Assembly: GCA_008973525.1 (NCBI GenBank)
Contig: WACJ01000008.1
Span: 1,302,001-1,366,000, forward strand
Reading direction: 5' to 3'
Source of the DNA: Stenopsyche tienmushanensis
Taxonomy: Eukaryota; Arthropoda; Insecta; Trichoptera; Stenopsychidae
DNA: 64,000 nucleotides
The translations under genes were made by a program, and so were the position numbers. Positions 21,984-33,333 of this stretch are shown piece after piece. The notes below the pieces were generated by a model, which worked only from the letters and a program-made list of their open reading frames with translations, was not told the DNA's origin and made no database searches. The first letter of the stretch is position 1. Each line of letters begins with the position of its first letter.

Positions 21984-22103
21984 CTTATTTATGAAGAATT
22001 ATCACCCGATAATTTACTGGAAAGATGCTTTGATTTATATGCACAAAATAACAATGAGAGTTTCAACGCGTACTTATGGCCAACAGCCGATGCTCCGAAT
22101 CTT
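21984..22103 (+). pseudogene. Probable Mutator/Phantom-type transposase fragment
   Basis: Without an ATG, the plus strand reads LIYEELSPDNLLERCFDLYA, then QNNNESFNAYLWPTADAP. A pattern of LS..LL.RC..G.TQN.NESFN..W is characteristic, to my knowledge, of the C-terminal half of a Mutator-like transposase family common in aphids and other arthropods. Only about 40 residues are preserved and the next part is frameshifted. No terminal repeats could be assigned. The family name is from memory of the motif and needs a profile search. Confidence 0.42.
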
Positions 22104-24482
22104 CTAAAAAATCTAGAACAGCTCCTAGAGACGCCAGATCAACCCAAAAAGGCAAGATTAAGATAGCTGAAGGATTGCTTTATATATTTGGAATGGCTGA
22201 TTAGTAGTATACTTCCCTTTTCAACAATTTTTAAGTACTGAAAACTTTAAACGCGTGTTTTCTCGAAATTAAGTTTTGCATGCGACGTATTTATAGAATT
22301 ACGAAAAATCAAGTAGCCGATTGGTCTGAAATTTTACGAGATTATTTTATACGTGTATAACTATGATGGTTCACAAAATCAGGTCAAAATGTTTATTTTA
22401 TCTTACGTTTTACATTAAAAAACACCCCTAAAAAGATAGAAGACACTCATATAAATTAAGAATCTTTTTGACTTTTCGTTTCAGGTAAGCCTGAATGAAA
22501 AATGATGATTTTAATTAGGAATTTATTTTTTTTAGTATTATATAAAAGTGTTTTAATAAATTCCAAAAAGATTCATTTAATTATATTGTGTATTTACTGT
22601 GAAAAAAAATGTTAAAAATTGCCTATTTTTTGGGCCATCAAAGCGAGATGATCCCTTAAATCTTCTTCTACTTAAGAATATGAATTTTTATTTAGAAATT
22701 AAACATTTTTTCTTCTTCTTGTTTTTAAAGATATGGGCGATCTCCACAGGAGACTTTTCTAGCGAAAGTCTTTTTTAATGTGGATATTTTCCATTTCTAT
22801 TTCTTAAGTGATAAAACAAGGATAGGATTATTTTAAGTGATATTTTTTTATAATATTTTAATTATACTTGCATGCATAACTTCATTCTTTCAGGATAAAT
22901 TTGAATCAAGATGATCGATCAAAAATAATATTTCCGATCTCCCAAATTTATTGAAATGGAGTTTTTTTTCCCATAATCTAGATTTGAACCCTTTATAATA
23001 AAAGTCCAAAATTTAGCATCAATAGTGGTAGTTTATTCGCATTGTAAGTCGTTGATGGCTGCTATAGTTCAAACAATCGTTCTTATTGTATTGATCGAAT
23101 AAACTTTTTATTTTTCGGAACTCGTTATGATATCAGCTATTCTGGACCATAAAAGTTTATGTCCCTCTGTACATTCGAAAAATTTAAAAGCCGGACAAAG
23201 TTTTGGGTCGTTTGGGGCGCAGGGGAAGTATAATATGTGTAATAGTGGCTATGTAAATCTGGAAAAGTCACACAGGTCAAGACAATTACTGGGAAATGGC
23301 GGTTCATCGGTGGAAGCCGTGCCAAGTCCTCATTCCAAGCTCCTTATTGATTAGTCATACTTTGCTGGAATTCTACACTTCGATAATTGAGGGGCACTGT
23401 AATTGTCCAGGCAATGCAATCAACCTTCCAAAGAGGGCACATGGATTAAATTCGATTACCGTGTTCGCGAGAGATCAAATTTAACGCTCCAACAAAGAGG
23501 TTGTCCTCTCTAAATGGTATTGTCAACAGGGCCGGATTTGGCACTCGGCTTTTCACTTCATTACGTGTCACAGATAGAGCATAGTTCGGCAATAAAAGAG
23601 GGGCAGGTTCTCCTTTGTATAAAGCAATTATTGCTTTGCTGTACCCATTCCTATCCTTCGGATGTATTCGAAGACAAACGGATAACGACAATTGAATAAG
23701 GCCTAGGCTGAAAGCTCGATATAGTCGTTACGATTGGAAATTGTATATTATCAGCGTGTCCATGGCCAAACACTTTCATTAAATATTAAAATATTAAACG
23801 TCTACTCTATTTGAGTGAATTGCAATACATTTTCTATAAATTCAACGCTTATATGACTAAGTGTTGCTATCGTGTGTTAGTTATGGCTCATGTTATAAAA
23901 GTTCAAGTTCAAATCCAGATTGTAGTTGGACGCATTTTGGAATGAATTAGTTTAAAAGACGATTAGCACTCTTTAACTTTATTAAAAATTTAAAATAATA
24001 AAATCTGTTAAAATAAATATCGCGATTCGTGCCTCTGCTATACAGGATGCGGCATGGAAACTACCTTATTTTAAAAGCGAATAACACATTTTTCCATGTT
24101 ACAGAAAGAAATTTGAAGACAGTTAAAAGTATGATCATTATTAAACGTATATGAAAGAAAATGTCTGATCCTGCTTTTTTGAACTCTTTTTCATTATTCT
24201 CTTCATTAGAAATACATTTATTCCAATGGATAAGATCTTGGTCCCGTCACTGAAGAAAGAAAACGAGAAGTAGCATCTTCTGTTGCGCAACGCGTTTTAA
24301 CATATACAAAGATATGATATCAATTGAAATTTTGAGGTCAAACAAAATCAAAAACATCAAAATTATATTTACATTTAAAAAATAAAAGCTCAATAAACAT
24401 TTGTACCCTTTGAGCAGTGAGTTAATTTTAAAATGACTTAAACATATATGCTATATTTGTATGTGCACCACTTATCTCTCAG
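22104..24482. other. No gene; a weak repeat-A relative and a higher-complexity island
   Basis: Near 22735-22850 the text GATCTCCACAGGAGACTTTT and what follows resembles repeat A (16058-16140). An inverted pair, AAGAATCTTTTTG and CAAAAAGATTC, lies at 22457 and 22562. From 23120 to 23700 the sequence is richer in GC and less repetitive, with several short frames in both directions (23127-23354, 23296-23484, 23514-23699 plus; 23137-23325, 23446-23691 minus). Mutual overlap of so many frames argues against coding. Confidence 0.4.
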
Positions 24483-24751
24483 GACCGCGCAGCGTAAGTC
24501 AATCTTGTATTTAAATAAATAAACATTGTCGATAGCATACAATATATATCATAAATAATACACCTTAAATCGATTAATTTGGGTTATCATTATCAGTCGA
24601 TAAATTTGGGCTATCGATCTATACAATCGTACGATGTGCGCAAGATACTCTCTCCGTCGCTGTCTCTTCCCGAACTCAACGTGCAAGAATGCTCTTTCTG
24701 AATCACTGGAATTCGATCGCAAATACGCGACTGTACTCATCAAGAGGTTAA
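24483..24751. mobile_element. piggyBac-like element, terminal half (family pB-1)
   Basis: The same motif order as at 824-1192 and 43360-43679 is visible: CGCGCAGCG, AAATAAATAAACATTGTCGA, TTTGGGCTATCGATCTATAC, GATACTCTCTCCGTCGCTGT, then the terminal repeat AATGCTCTTTCTGAATCACT and the end GGTTAA. TTAA at 24748-24751 is the expected target site. The left terminus and all transposase sequence are missing. Confidence 0.72.
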
Positions 24752-25569
24752 ACTTGAGGATAATTTCATTTTTATTGAACCTACTGTTGAAAAAAACTCT
24801 CTCGGTTGTCGATGAGGCTAGTTTTATTTACAATAGAGTATCATAAATAATAACAGCATATATATATATATATATAAATATAAATATTTCTTCTTTCTTT
24901 TAAACGCGTTTTGATATACAGTTATTTATATTATTATTAATTTATTCGAGTTTTTTCTAAAAACCAAATGAGCAAATTCCCTGTGTATCTAATATTGAAT
25001 ATAACATGAACAATGAAGGATACCTGCTGAAGTAGCTAGATATTTTTAGTCATATTATAATCAAAGTCAAATATGATTGAAGTCACCTTATATAATTAAA
25101 GTTCGTCAAACTTGTCTCGTCTGGTTATAAAACCCCATAATGAAAATAGTCTTCAAAACTCTACCAGACAGAACAATGTCTTTTTAATTCATATAATTAC
25201 GTATGACAATTATGAATATTACATTTTCGAGCGTATAATTAAAAGCCACTATCTGTTATTTCTTGTGATTAGTCAACAAAATTGAATTGATGCTGAATTT
25301 AAATTGAACTGAAAACATCGCTGTTGAAATTGTTATTTTGGTACTTTAATAATCCCGCTGCATCTGACTAATGCATCGATAATATGCTTTCATGAACTGA
25401 TATTCAACATGACTGTTGCGGTTATTACATCAGTCCAAATTAAATTCGCCTTTGTCGAACGAATCCGAATAATAATGATTTTCCAATCAAAAATATTTCA
25501 ACGCGCTTCGTTGATGAAACACGTATTTATTGCATAATATTGCATATTTAAATATGATTCTGATGTAGG
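24752..25569. other. No gene; (AT)n microsatellite
   Basis: An alternating AT run lies at 24858-24877. About 25300-25540 is more complex and could be regulatory, but carries no reading frame. Confidence 0.45.
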
Positions 25570-25577
25570 ATTTAGAT

Positions 25578-27530
25578 TATAGGTTCTCAACTAATGATTC
25601 GCGACCCCCAAGGGGGTTTTCTGTGAAGTCTTCAACTTCACACTTCACAGAAAACCACTAAAAATATTCACTATAATGCAATTTTTATTTTATAAGAAAA
25701 AAAAACGTAAATATTCAGAAAAATATCTGAAATTCGACTTGAATAACTTGACTAGCAATAGAATGGAGAAGCCATAATGCGTATTGTGCAAAGTTGTTCT
25801 CAGTCATGAGTCTATGAAACCTTCAAAACTCAAACGTCACTTAAAGGCAAAGCATTCAGAACACAATAAAAAAGATTTAGAGTTCTTTCGTCGGCATGAA
25901 ACTATGTAGTTGCAAACATCAGAGACTTTATTGAACAGAACATTTTTAGCAAGCAAGTACAGCATCAGTGCAAACATCATATGAAGTGGCATTGGAAATT
26001 GCTAAGCAAAAAAAAACCTCACATAATTGGAAAAAAGCTCATCAAACCCTACATGTTGAAGATGGTGAAATTAATTCTTTGGGATTCCAGTGAAGTAAAG
26101 ATGCAACGAATATCTCAATCTAATAATACTATTCAGTGGCGTATATCAAGACTGTCCGTTGACGTCAAAGGGTAGATTTTTAATGAAATCAAGGTTTCAT
26201 CATTGTTTTCTTTTTAAGTTGTTGAATCAACAGACGTAAGCTTATGTCCTATTTTGTAGTGGATTTTAAACTACTACAAAAAGTGAAGATATTATGAAGA
26301 AGATAATACATTTTTAAGACTGGAGGATTAAAGTGGAAGAACGTTTGAGGGATTTGTACGGATGGTGCACCATCTATGCTTGGGTCAAAATCGAGCTTTC
26401 AGAAAAAAGTAAAAGAACAAGCTCCCCAAGCAAACTGTATGATTCTCCAGTATGCCCTTGCCAGTAAGACAAGTTGTTCCTGGAAGTACAAGAGAAATAT
26501 GACCTTTTGATATACTTTAACGACAAAGCTTGGTTGAAAAGAGAAGCATATCTAGCAGATATATTAGAACAGTAAAATAGACTTAAGTTGGAACTTCAGA
26601 GAAAGGAAACGAATATTATCGCATTTCACAGTAATCTCGGGGCATTTTTATCACAGCTGCAAAACTGGCGAAGAAAAATAAATCTTGGAAACATCACCAT
26701 GTTTGAGAAACTCTGCAGTATGATAGATTAATCTGAAGTCGAAATAAATGAAATTTTGAAGGAGGAGTTTACTGGACATCTTAAATCCCTTGAAAATGAA
26801 CTTCAGCGTTACTTCATTGAGCTGAAAGAAGAAGAAACTCCATTGACACGAAATATTTTATCTGCTTCTCTTGATTTGGTCATCATTTCCGATGAATTCT
26901 TGGATTTGCGAGATGATTCTTCGGCATGTTAAATGGAAAATTGCTCACACAATTCTGGTGTGGTATATATCATCAAATGAACCTTAACACTGTTGATAGT
27001 ACACAGCTTACATTCAATTCTTCGGAATATTTCTTAATGTTCAACTTGCATAGTATCTGCTTTCAGTTGTTCAGCCATTTTTGCTTATAAAAAGACAAGG
27101 TTACCGTGCAAGCCTGCCAGTTTACTTCTGAAGGAGTAGATTTTGCAAAAAAGTGGTGATACTCGACTAATGACGCCATCCCAGAACAGTCAAGAGGGAA
27201 TAACAAAATTGGTTAACGATAAGAATGATGCAAGTATCTTAATTCTCATAACAAACGCTTGCTCTCAAGACAACACGAACGAAAGTCGTCTTATCTTTGG
27301 TAAAAGAGCTTAATAGCTTATCCGACGATAGCGATTTCAGAATACGATTTTTTGTTGAATAGTAAGTATGAGCATTTACGAGTTCCTAAATTAAAATTGA
27401 GGTTGAATAATAACATGCAATTTCAACTATTGCATTAAATTAATTATTAAACATAATTACCTCATTAAAAATGCATCGGGGGTCTTTTATAAAAAGGGGG
27501 TTACCACCCGAAAAAGGTTGCGAAGCTATG
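25578..27530 (+). mobile_element. hAT element of ZBED5/GTF2IRD2 type, near full length, with 8-bp target duplication
   Basis: The octamer ATTTAGAT stands directly outside both ends (25570-25577 and 27531-27538). The left end reads TATAGGTTCTCAACTAATGA and the right end, read inward, CATAGCTTCGCAACCTTTTT; the first 14 bases agree except at a few positions, and both are followed by runs of C. This agrees with Charlie/Buster-type hAT termini (CA.TGGTTCTCAACC). The body is 1953 bp and holds a decayed transposase in plus orientation. The C-terminal hAT dimerisation domain is not clearly readable, so part of the 3' end has been lost or scrambled. Confidence 0.85.
25763..26938 (+). pseudogene. hAT transposase relic (BED finger, ZBED5/GTF2IRD2-like)
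   Basis: Starting at the ATG at 25763, a BED zinc finger can be read: CVLC, then KPSKLKRHLKAKHSEH, with the C-x2-C and H-x4-H ligands in place. Further on come YEVALEIAKQKKTHIIGKKL, VVESTDVSLCPILW, then after a frameshift ICTDGAPSMLGSKSSFQKKV and LQYALASKT (about 26350-26470), which hold the conserved CTDGAP motif with a catalytic aspartate. A later block reads AYLADILEQ, LELQRKETNIIAFHSNLGAF and GNITMFEKLC. All are hallmarks of hAT proteins related to domesticated ZBED5, FAM200 and GTF2IRD2. At least four stops and several frameshifts show the copy is dead. Confidence 0.87.
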
Positions 27531-27538
27531 ATTTAGAT

Positions 27539-28651
27539 TCTCAAAAACAAATCAGTTATGGCCATGACAAAAATTGTTATGTGCGATCGCGCGTCTTTCG
27601 GACGAAGAAAAATGGTGGACCGTCGCTTGTAAATGTCAAACTTAATTGATGATCCTCTTTGTTAAATTGTATGGAATCGCATTTTGCAGTTGCTCTCGGC
27701 TGATCGAAAATTGTTATACATCGTTTTGAAAATATTTTTAGACATCGCCATCGGCATATGTCAGTACGAAACATGATTAAAATTGTATAATGAGGCGTCA
27801 ATGTGGATGTCATCTGTCACGTTGACGTTTGCGCGCTCGATGTGAACATAACGCGCTTTAAAGCGGCCTTCGACGAAAAAATATATTCGCCGTAAATTTC
27901 GAGCGTTCAATATGCTTTTTAAATTATTCGCCATTCCGCAGTGCTGAATTTGTGCGAAAGTAAATCTTAAAATGTATGAGGATAAACGTCGCTGAAATTG
28001 AAACGCTCACACTACAGAGTGCTAAAATTGCGGAATGCTCTCCGCTACGGTTCAGACATTTTTCATTTGCAAGCTTCTGGGATCCGGCCGTGTGGAACTT
28101 TTCATTACAACTTGCAGTGGCCATTTGTCAAACCTGGTGTTCTGGCTTAGTCTATTCCACCCGGCAACTTCATATCCGCACATATGTCGTGGAACAGATT
28201 CCCACACTCTGTATAGCGTAACAGCGAACATTGTATTACATCTGACAATGTAAAATAACGATACAAACCGACGCGACGAAATTGGATAAAATGCTTCAGC
28301 GGGAATTTTAAAAATATCTCAATTCAGTTATGGCCGGCTATTTGAGCCTCATGTCAAATTTCTTTGTTTATAAACATTCCGTTACGAGATCAACGAGTTT
28401 GTCCGTCCGAGTAGAATCGGATTAGTTGCGGTTTACAAAGCTGGACTTCTGAAACCACAGTTGGGATTTTCTTGTATTTAGGCTTTCCTAACCCATACAA
28501 AGCGCTGTCTATTTGCTACCGAATGCTGAATACATACATGCTAAAATTATTATGCTAACACATAGTTTCAATGTCATTTCCACGCTAAAATTAATCTTAT
28601 TATCGGTACTCAATGGGATGTTATTGAGGGTTTATCAGCATTTTTATCTTC
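27539..28651. other. No recognised gene; higher-GC island
   Basis: From about 27560 to 28330 the base composition is more balanced than around it. Frames at 27577-27813 and 27924-28124 (minus) and 27976-28221 and 28035-28253 (plus) overlap each other and show no known domain. A real exon cannot be excluded, but conserved non-coding sequence is as likely. Confidence 0.4.
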
Positions 28652-28760
28652 TAATATATAAAAATCAATGTTTGTTTGTCCGTATTAAATGCGCTTCCAT
28701 ACCGTTGATCCGATTGCAATAAAACTTTTTCAACTTACTGTTTACATTTATTGGAATAAC
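28652..28760 (+). repeat. Helitron-like repeat, single subunit
   Basis: It begins TCTAATATATAAAAATCAAT and continues GTTTGTTTGTCCG, ATGCGCTTCCATACCGTTGA and GCAATAAAACTTTTTCAACT, in the same order as one subunit of the repeats at 3306-3655 and 19234-19560. Confidence 0.6.
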
Positions 28761-28891
28761 TCTGTGAAAAAAAATGTAGTTTTATGTAATATAATAGACA
28801 AAAATACACAATTTTAAAATTTACTTCGATGAAAATTAAGTTAATTTAAGTTGTATCTGTCACGGGTGAACAACGCGGCTCAAATGGAATA

Positions 28892-29472
28892 CAATAGAAT
28901 CTCGATTATTCGCACCTCGATTATCCAGATTTTCGATTATCCAAATTGTTTAAAATAAAGCAATAAATATATATAATTTGCTGATTTTTACGTGGAGAAT
29001 TGTGTCCACTTTTGCTCACGTGCGTAATGGATTGCATAATACGAAGTTTACTAGTGATTCAATTGCAATGCAAATGATCCTAGATTCCATATTTTGAAAT
29101 TAAAAAAATATCTGCCTCAGAAGAACAAGCTCGAGAAGACCGAGAAGATATTTGGTCCTACACGTTCTGATTTTTTTCAGTATTTAGATGTCACCATGAA
29201 ATGGCTTGAGAATCAAGAAGAGTGTAATTCAGGACAACTTATATATCTTAAGAGTATTCGTGTTTTGGCAGCTTCTAAAAGAAGAGCTAGCTTAAAGACA
29301 AAATCTATCATTTATTTTTGTAATAAAAAATAATTTACTAAATGTGTATGTAAATCTAGACAAATAAAAATTATTCATGCTTTCCCTGTCAATTATGATT
29401 ATTATCGATTATCCGGATTTTCGTTATTCATCCTTTCATCCTTAATTAGTTCGAATAATCGATGTTCTACTG
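28892..29472 (+). mobile_element. pogo/Tigger-type element, deleted derivative
   Basis: The ends are inverted repeats: CAATAGAATCTCGATTATTC on the left and, read inward from the right, CAGTAGAACATCGATTATTC. Each is flanked by TA (28890-28891 and 29473-29474), the target duplication of Tc1/mariner/pogo elements. Further GATTATCC repeats lie inside each end. Of the transposase only the C-terminus remains (29094-29333). The element abuts a piggyBac relic on its right. Confidence 0.82.
29094..29333 (+). pseudogene. pogo/jerky-like transposase C-terminus
   Basis: The 79-codon frame reads LENQEECNSGQLIYLKSIRV and LAASKRRASLKTKSIIYFC near its end. CENP-B-like transposases of the pogo/Tigger group and their domesticated jerky relatives close with a similar L..L...AA.KR.SSLKQ..ITDFF segment. 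The last part of that segment is a PCNA-interacting peptide in pogo itself (Q-x-x-I-x-x-F-F); here it reads KTKSIIYFC, so the glutamine and one aromatic residue are altered. The DNA-binding and DDE domains are absent, so no transposase activity is possible. Confidence 0.65.
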
Positions 29473-29474
29473 TA

Positions 29475-30064
29475 GTATTATAGGTGGCATCGTGTCGGCC
29501 ACCCTGTCAGTCACCTTGTCCGCGCGCTGATCTCTCAGATCAATTGGCTGCGTATTCCTTGCACTTGCGAAAGAACTTGAAGTGGTACAAAATATTAACT
29601 ATTGAATTGATGTTAAACACTGCAATAGTAAATGGCCAGATTTAGCATAAAATAACTACCAAAAAAACGTTTACAAAGTTGATATCACGAAAGCAATCAC
29701 TGAATATCTTTGCATCAAATCCAACCAAAATCAAATGAATACCTCAAGATCAAAACTAACAAAATATGTCCTTAAAGCAAAAGAAGATTCGGCTAGAACC
29801 TCTAGGAAATCATGCAAGGGTTGTTACAACGTGAAACTACATGACAGAAACTATGCCAGAAATAAAACTGCCAGAGTAACAAAATATTGCTCAGATTGTC
29901 CAAATGAACCTCATTATTGCTTAACATGCTTCAAGTACATTGATACACTTTAGGCTTATTTTTCCTTTCGATTTAATTTAATTTTTATTTGTCAAAAATA
30001 CATAATACAAAGTTAGGTATGTCGTATCGGCCACCGGTGACTGACATGGCGGTTAACGTGTTAT
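29475..30064 (+). mobile_element. piggyBac element, 3' part
   Basis: The right end, read inward, is CACGTTAACCGCCATGTCAG followed by TCACCGGTGG; such CACGTTGACTGCCATG-like ends border many insect piggyBac elements. TTAT at 30061-30064 would be a mutated TTAA target site. A transposase pseudogene lies directly inside. The sequence 29484-29530 (ATCGTGTCGGCCACCCTGTC) resembles the right subterminal text, but the true left end is not present; the pogo derivative sits at the left border. Confidence 0.75.
29567..29953 (+). pseudogene. piggyBac transposase, C-terminal part
   Basis: The plus strand reads RKNLKWYKILTIELMLNTAI and VNG, then after a TAG, KTFTKLISRKQSLNIF. This matches the end of the DDE_Tnp_1_7 domain, where the pattern is RK.LKWY.K...ELLL.TAVVNA. 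After a shift, the frame 29735-29953 gives the cysteine-rich C-terminal finger: CKGCYNVKLHDRNYARNKTA, then YCSDCPNEPHYCLTCF. In piggyBac proteins this finger binds the terminal repeats. The catalytic aspartates lie upstream and are missing. One in-frame stop and a frameshift show it is a pseudogene. Confidence 0.85.
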
Positions 30065-33000
30065 ACGAATTTATATGAATCTATATATATGAATGTTGCC
30101 AATTATTTTTAAACGTTCTTGTATACTAGACCAAAAGCATTTGAATGTATCTGACATTTGTTGAATAACATTTAATTTTTCGGATTTGCTTCAACTTCAA
30201 TGCTTAACAGCTAATTGTCCAAGTCAAAATTTCCAATTCCAAATACCGCCGAAAAGCCAATTTGTCTCCGTAAATATCACATTTTTGGTCAAAATCATTT
30301 GGTATAATATGCAATTATTCTATTTGAAATATGTTGGTTGCAAAAAATGTAATTTATTTCGAAAATTATACTTTAAATGGTCATCGATCAATAACAAAAG
30401 ACATACATGGATTAACAACCGAAACACAATTGACATCGAAAAGGACGATCTTAATAAATAAACGAAATTTTCATCCGGTACCCCTTATATAAAAGGAATA
30501 GCGTATAATAATATAGATATAGATGGAAAAATATATCTCTTGGCAATAATAAATCAGATACATATATCCAACGAACTGGCCATCATCTGAAAAGCTTTGA
30601 TATCGCCCTATCTACTATGATAGTGATAAAGAAGCTGTTTGAATTTGATCGACAAACACAAAAACATCACAACCACATCAGCAATACATTCAGAAGATTT
30701 ACATTGTGAACCAAATATTTTTATTAATACTATGGATATTTCACTTTATTATTTGGCATTACAAATATGTATTTAAGACCAAGTATTTCTATAGTGATTC
30801 TGGAATCTTATTATAAAGATTTGGGGCTCAAATTCAGATTGTGGATGTAATTTTAATCGTACCAGCAAATTATGAAGATCGACTGAATACAACTGGGAAA
30901 CTAACGCATGAACTATGGAAATCTCCGCAAGAAATATTTTATATCGATATTTAGGTCTTCTTTTTAATTTCACAACATAGTCATTATGCTTCGTAATACA
31001 TCACTCAATAAGTTCGTAGGATGACATATGATTGGCGCCACTATTAACAATTCTATATGATGTTTATTAAGTACCAACCTTCATATTATTATGAAATTAT
31101 ATTATTATTCTCATGCGAATTTTCATGCGAATATTGTCTAAATAAATACAAAGCTATAGTATTTGGTTCGGTGAATTGTGTATTAATAATATTTATGAAG
31201 TGTCAAATCCATAACATAGTGTCAAAGATGGATCGATTTCCCACTGGGGATCAGATTGACATCATCTAATATCCCATGATGCATGCAGTTGCATAGATGA
31301 ATATCAATATATTTTGTATTGTCATTCATTAATATATATTTTTTTAATTAAGAATCATGAGCTTATTTGATTTTATTATGGAGTTAAATCTAGTTAGCTA
31401 TTTGGCTTCAGCCATGCCAGAAGGGATGAACAAAATGTCCCGCTTTCCCCGTTCGTTCCGGCCTCTTATCCTTGCAACTAAATCATCTTAATTATACGCA
31501 TAAAAATAGAACCATTAATATAGTTGTCAAAAGAGGCCTTGGAGCTATTTTTATTCGGCATATGCCGGGCAAATGAGATTAGTAAAGAACATTTATTTAA
31601 TTTAATAATCTCTTTTTGCAAGACAAACTATGGAGCAATAAGCATTACGCACATTTTTTTGCGGATATTATCGCTAATTTTATTGTCCAGTTATAAAATG
31701 GGTCTTATGTCTTTTCTTGAAAGAAAAATATCGCCTATTTTTTACATTCAGACACTGTTTTTGTATATTTCATAATATAGGACACATTTGAAATAACGCG
31801 ATCCAGAACAAAATGGTGATTGAGAGATGAACAACGACAGTTAAAGTAAAAACCCAGGCTTTTTTATTGAATGTATTTGTTGTGTAATTAAATTGTTTAG
31901 ATCAGGGATTTCCAAATTTTTAACCTGAAACATTTGGTATAGATTAATCAGATAATAATAATATAACAAATAATAATTTTTGCCAAATATTCATTTGTGT
32001 CCTTATCTTTGCATTGATATGTTTTGTGGTTGTATCCTACACCGCTGAGGGATGAAGTTGAAAGTTTTTTTAAATACGTTTTTTAATAAATACGAGCCAT
32101 GAGGAGACCATATTTATTATGTTCAACGGCGAAGAAATTTAAGCAAAGAAACATGATTCTCATTAAAAGTTATATGATGAAGAAACGTTTCTGTTGTTCG
32201 AAGGCCAGCGAGCCACCTTATTTCTTTAACATGACTGGCGGTTGCCGTTATTAGATTGAACAAATGGCAAAGGCGAAAGGAGGAAAATTCTTAAAGAAAG
32301 TAACAAAAGACAAAATACATCGGGACAAAAGATTCGGATACCTAATTCCACTGTTTTAAGCTGCATAAAATCTTTTAAGCCCTCTTTTGCGACATTAAAT
32401 GGATCAAGGATACTGTCGCTCCTTTTCAATCGTTCCCGATTTAAATTCCCTTTGTCTCGTTATTCAAACTTTAACTACGTACGTGTAGACAAAGATTAAG
32501 GTCTAATTTATAACAAAGGTTTATTTAATTATCACGTGAAAATAACTATGCTTAAACACACCCTTAAGTGACTCCCATTAACAACGTTGAAGATTGTCAT
32601 AAATTCGAATTATATTCAATTTCTCGCATTATTATAATTGTTAATGGTTCAATTCTTACATCAACATAGTTATTTAATATTCAATAGCCAAACAGTTTAA
32701 AGATAAAGTAGAAGTAGTTTCGAGATGCAGTTTTTAAGCGCTTCATAGATTAATGCGGGAAAAAGACTATATGAATTTAAAAAAGTCCTTTTTATTAAAT
32801 TCCAACCTTCCAGAAAAGTTTTCGCCCTTATATAAACTCATGTATATATGTTTTCATTGTTAAATATTCATCAAAGATATACAACGTTAAACATTGTAAA
32901 GCGTGTTGCTTAGCGAGCAAAAATATAGTTTGAAGGGATGATATTACTATTCTGAAAAAATGGGAAATGTTCCCACATTATAACTTTAACAGCTCCATTA

Positions 33001-33333
33001 GGAAAAAATGGTTTTGAAGATTTAAATGATGATGATAATGGAGAGTTTCTTACCGATAAATGCAGAAATCACATTATTGTACGGTGGGAAAAACCACATT
33101 ATGGCGAACTTATTTTTCTTTCCTTTTGCAAGATATATTGGGATTAATATTTATACTGAATTGAAAATATTGACCAATCATCCTTGATTTTTCTGAATTA
33201 TTTCTAAGCTAATTAAATATAATTAACTCATTTCATGTGGGACATTTTTAGCAAATAATACAAACATCTATAGACGCGATCTACAATAGAACTTGCCCCA
33301 CAAGCCTTTCGCGTCTTAAACTATATTCATTAG
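30065..33333. other. Long gene-free stretch
   Basis: Frames at 30186-30461, 31057-31269 and 31524-31775 (+), and 30773-30973 and 32226-32429 (-), have no recognisable domain. A phrase near 30821, GGGCTCAAATTCAGATTGTG, recurs with one change at 46572, a hint of another dispersed repeat. Confidence 0.45.
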
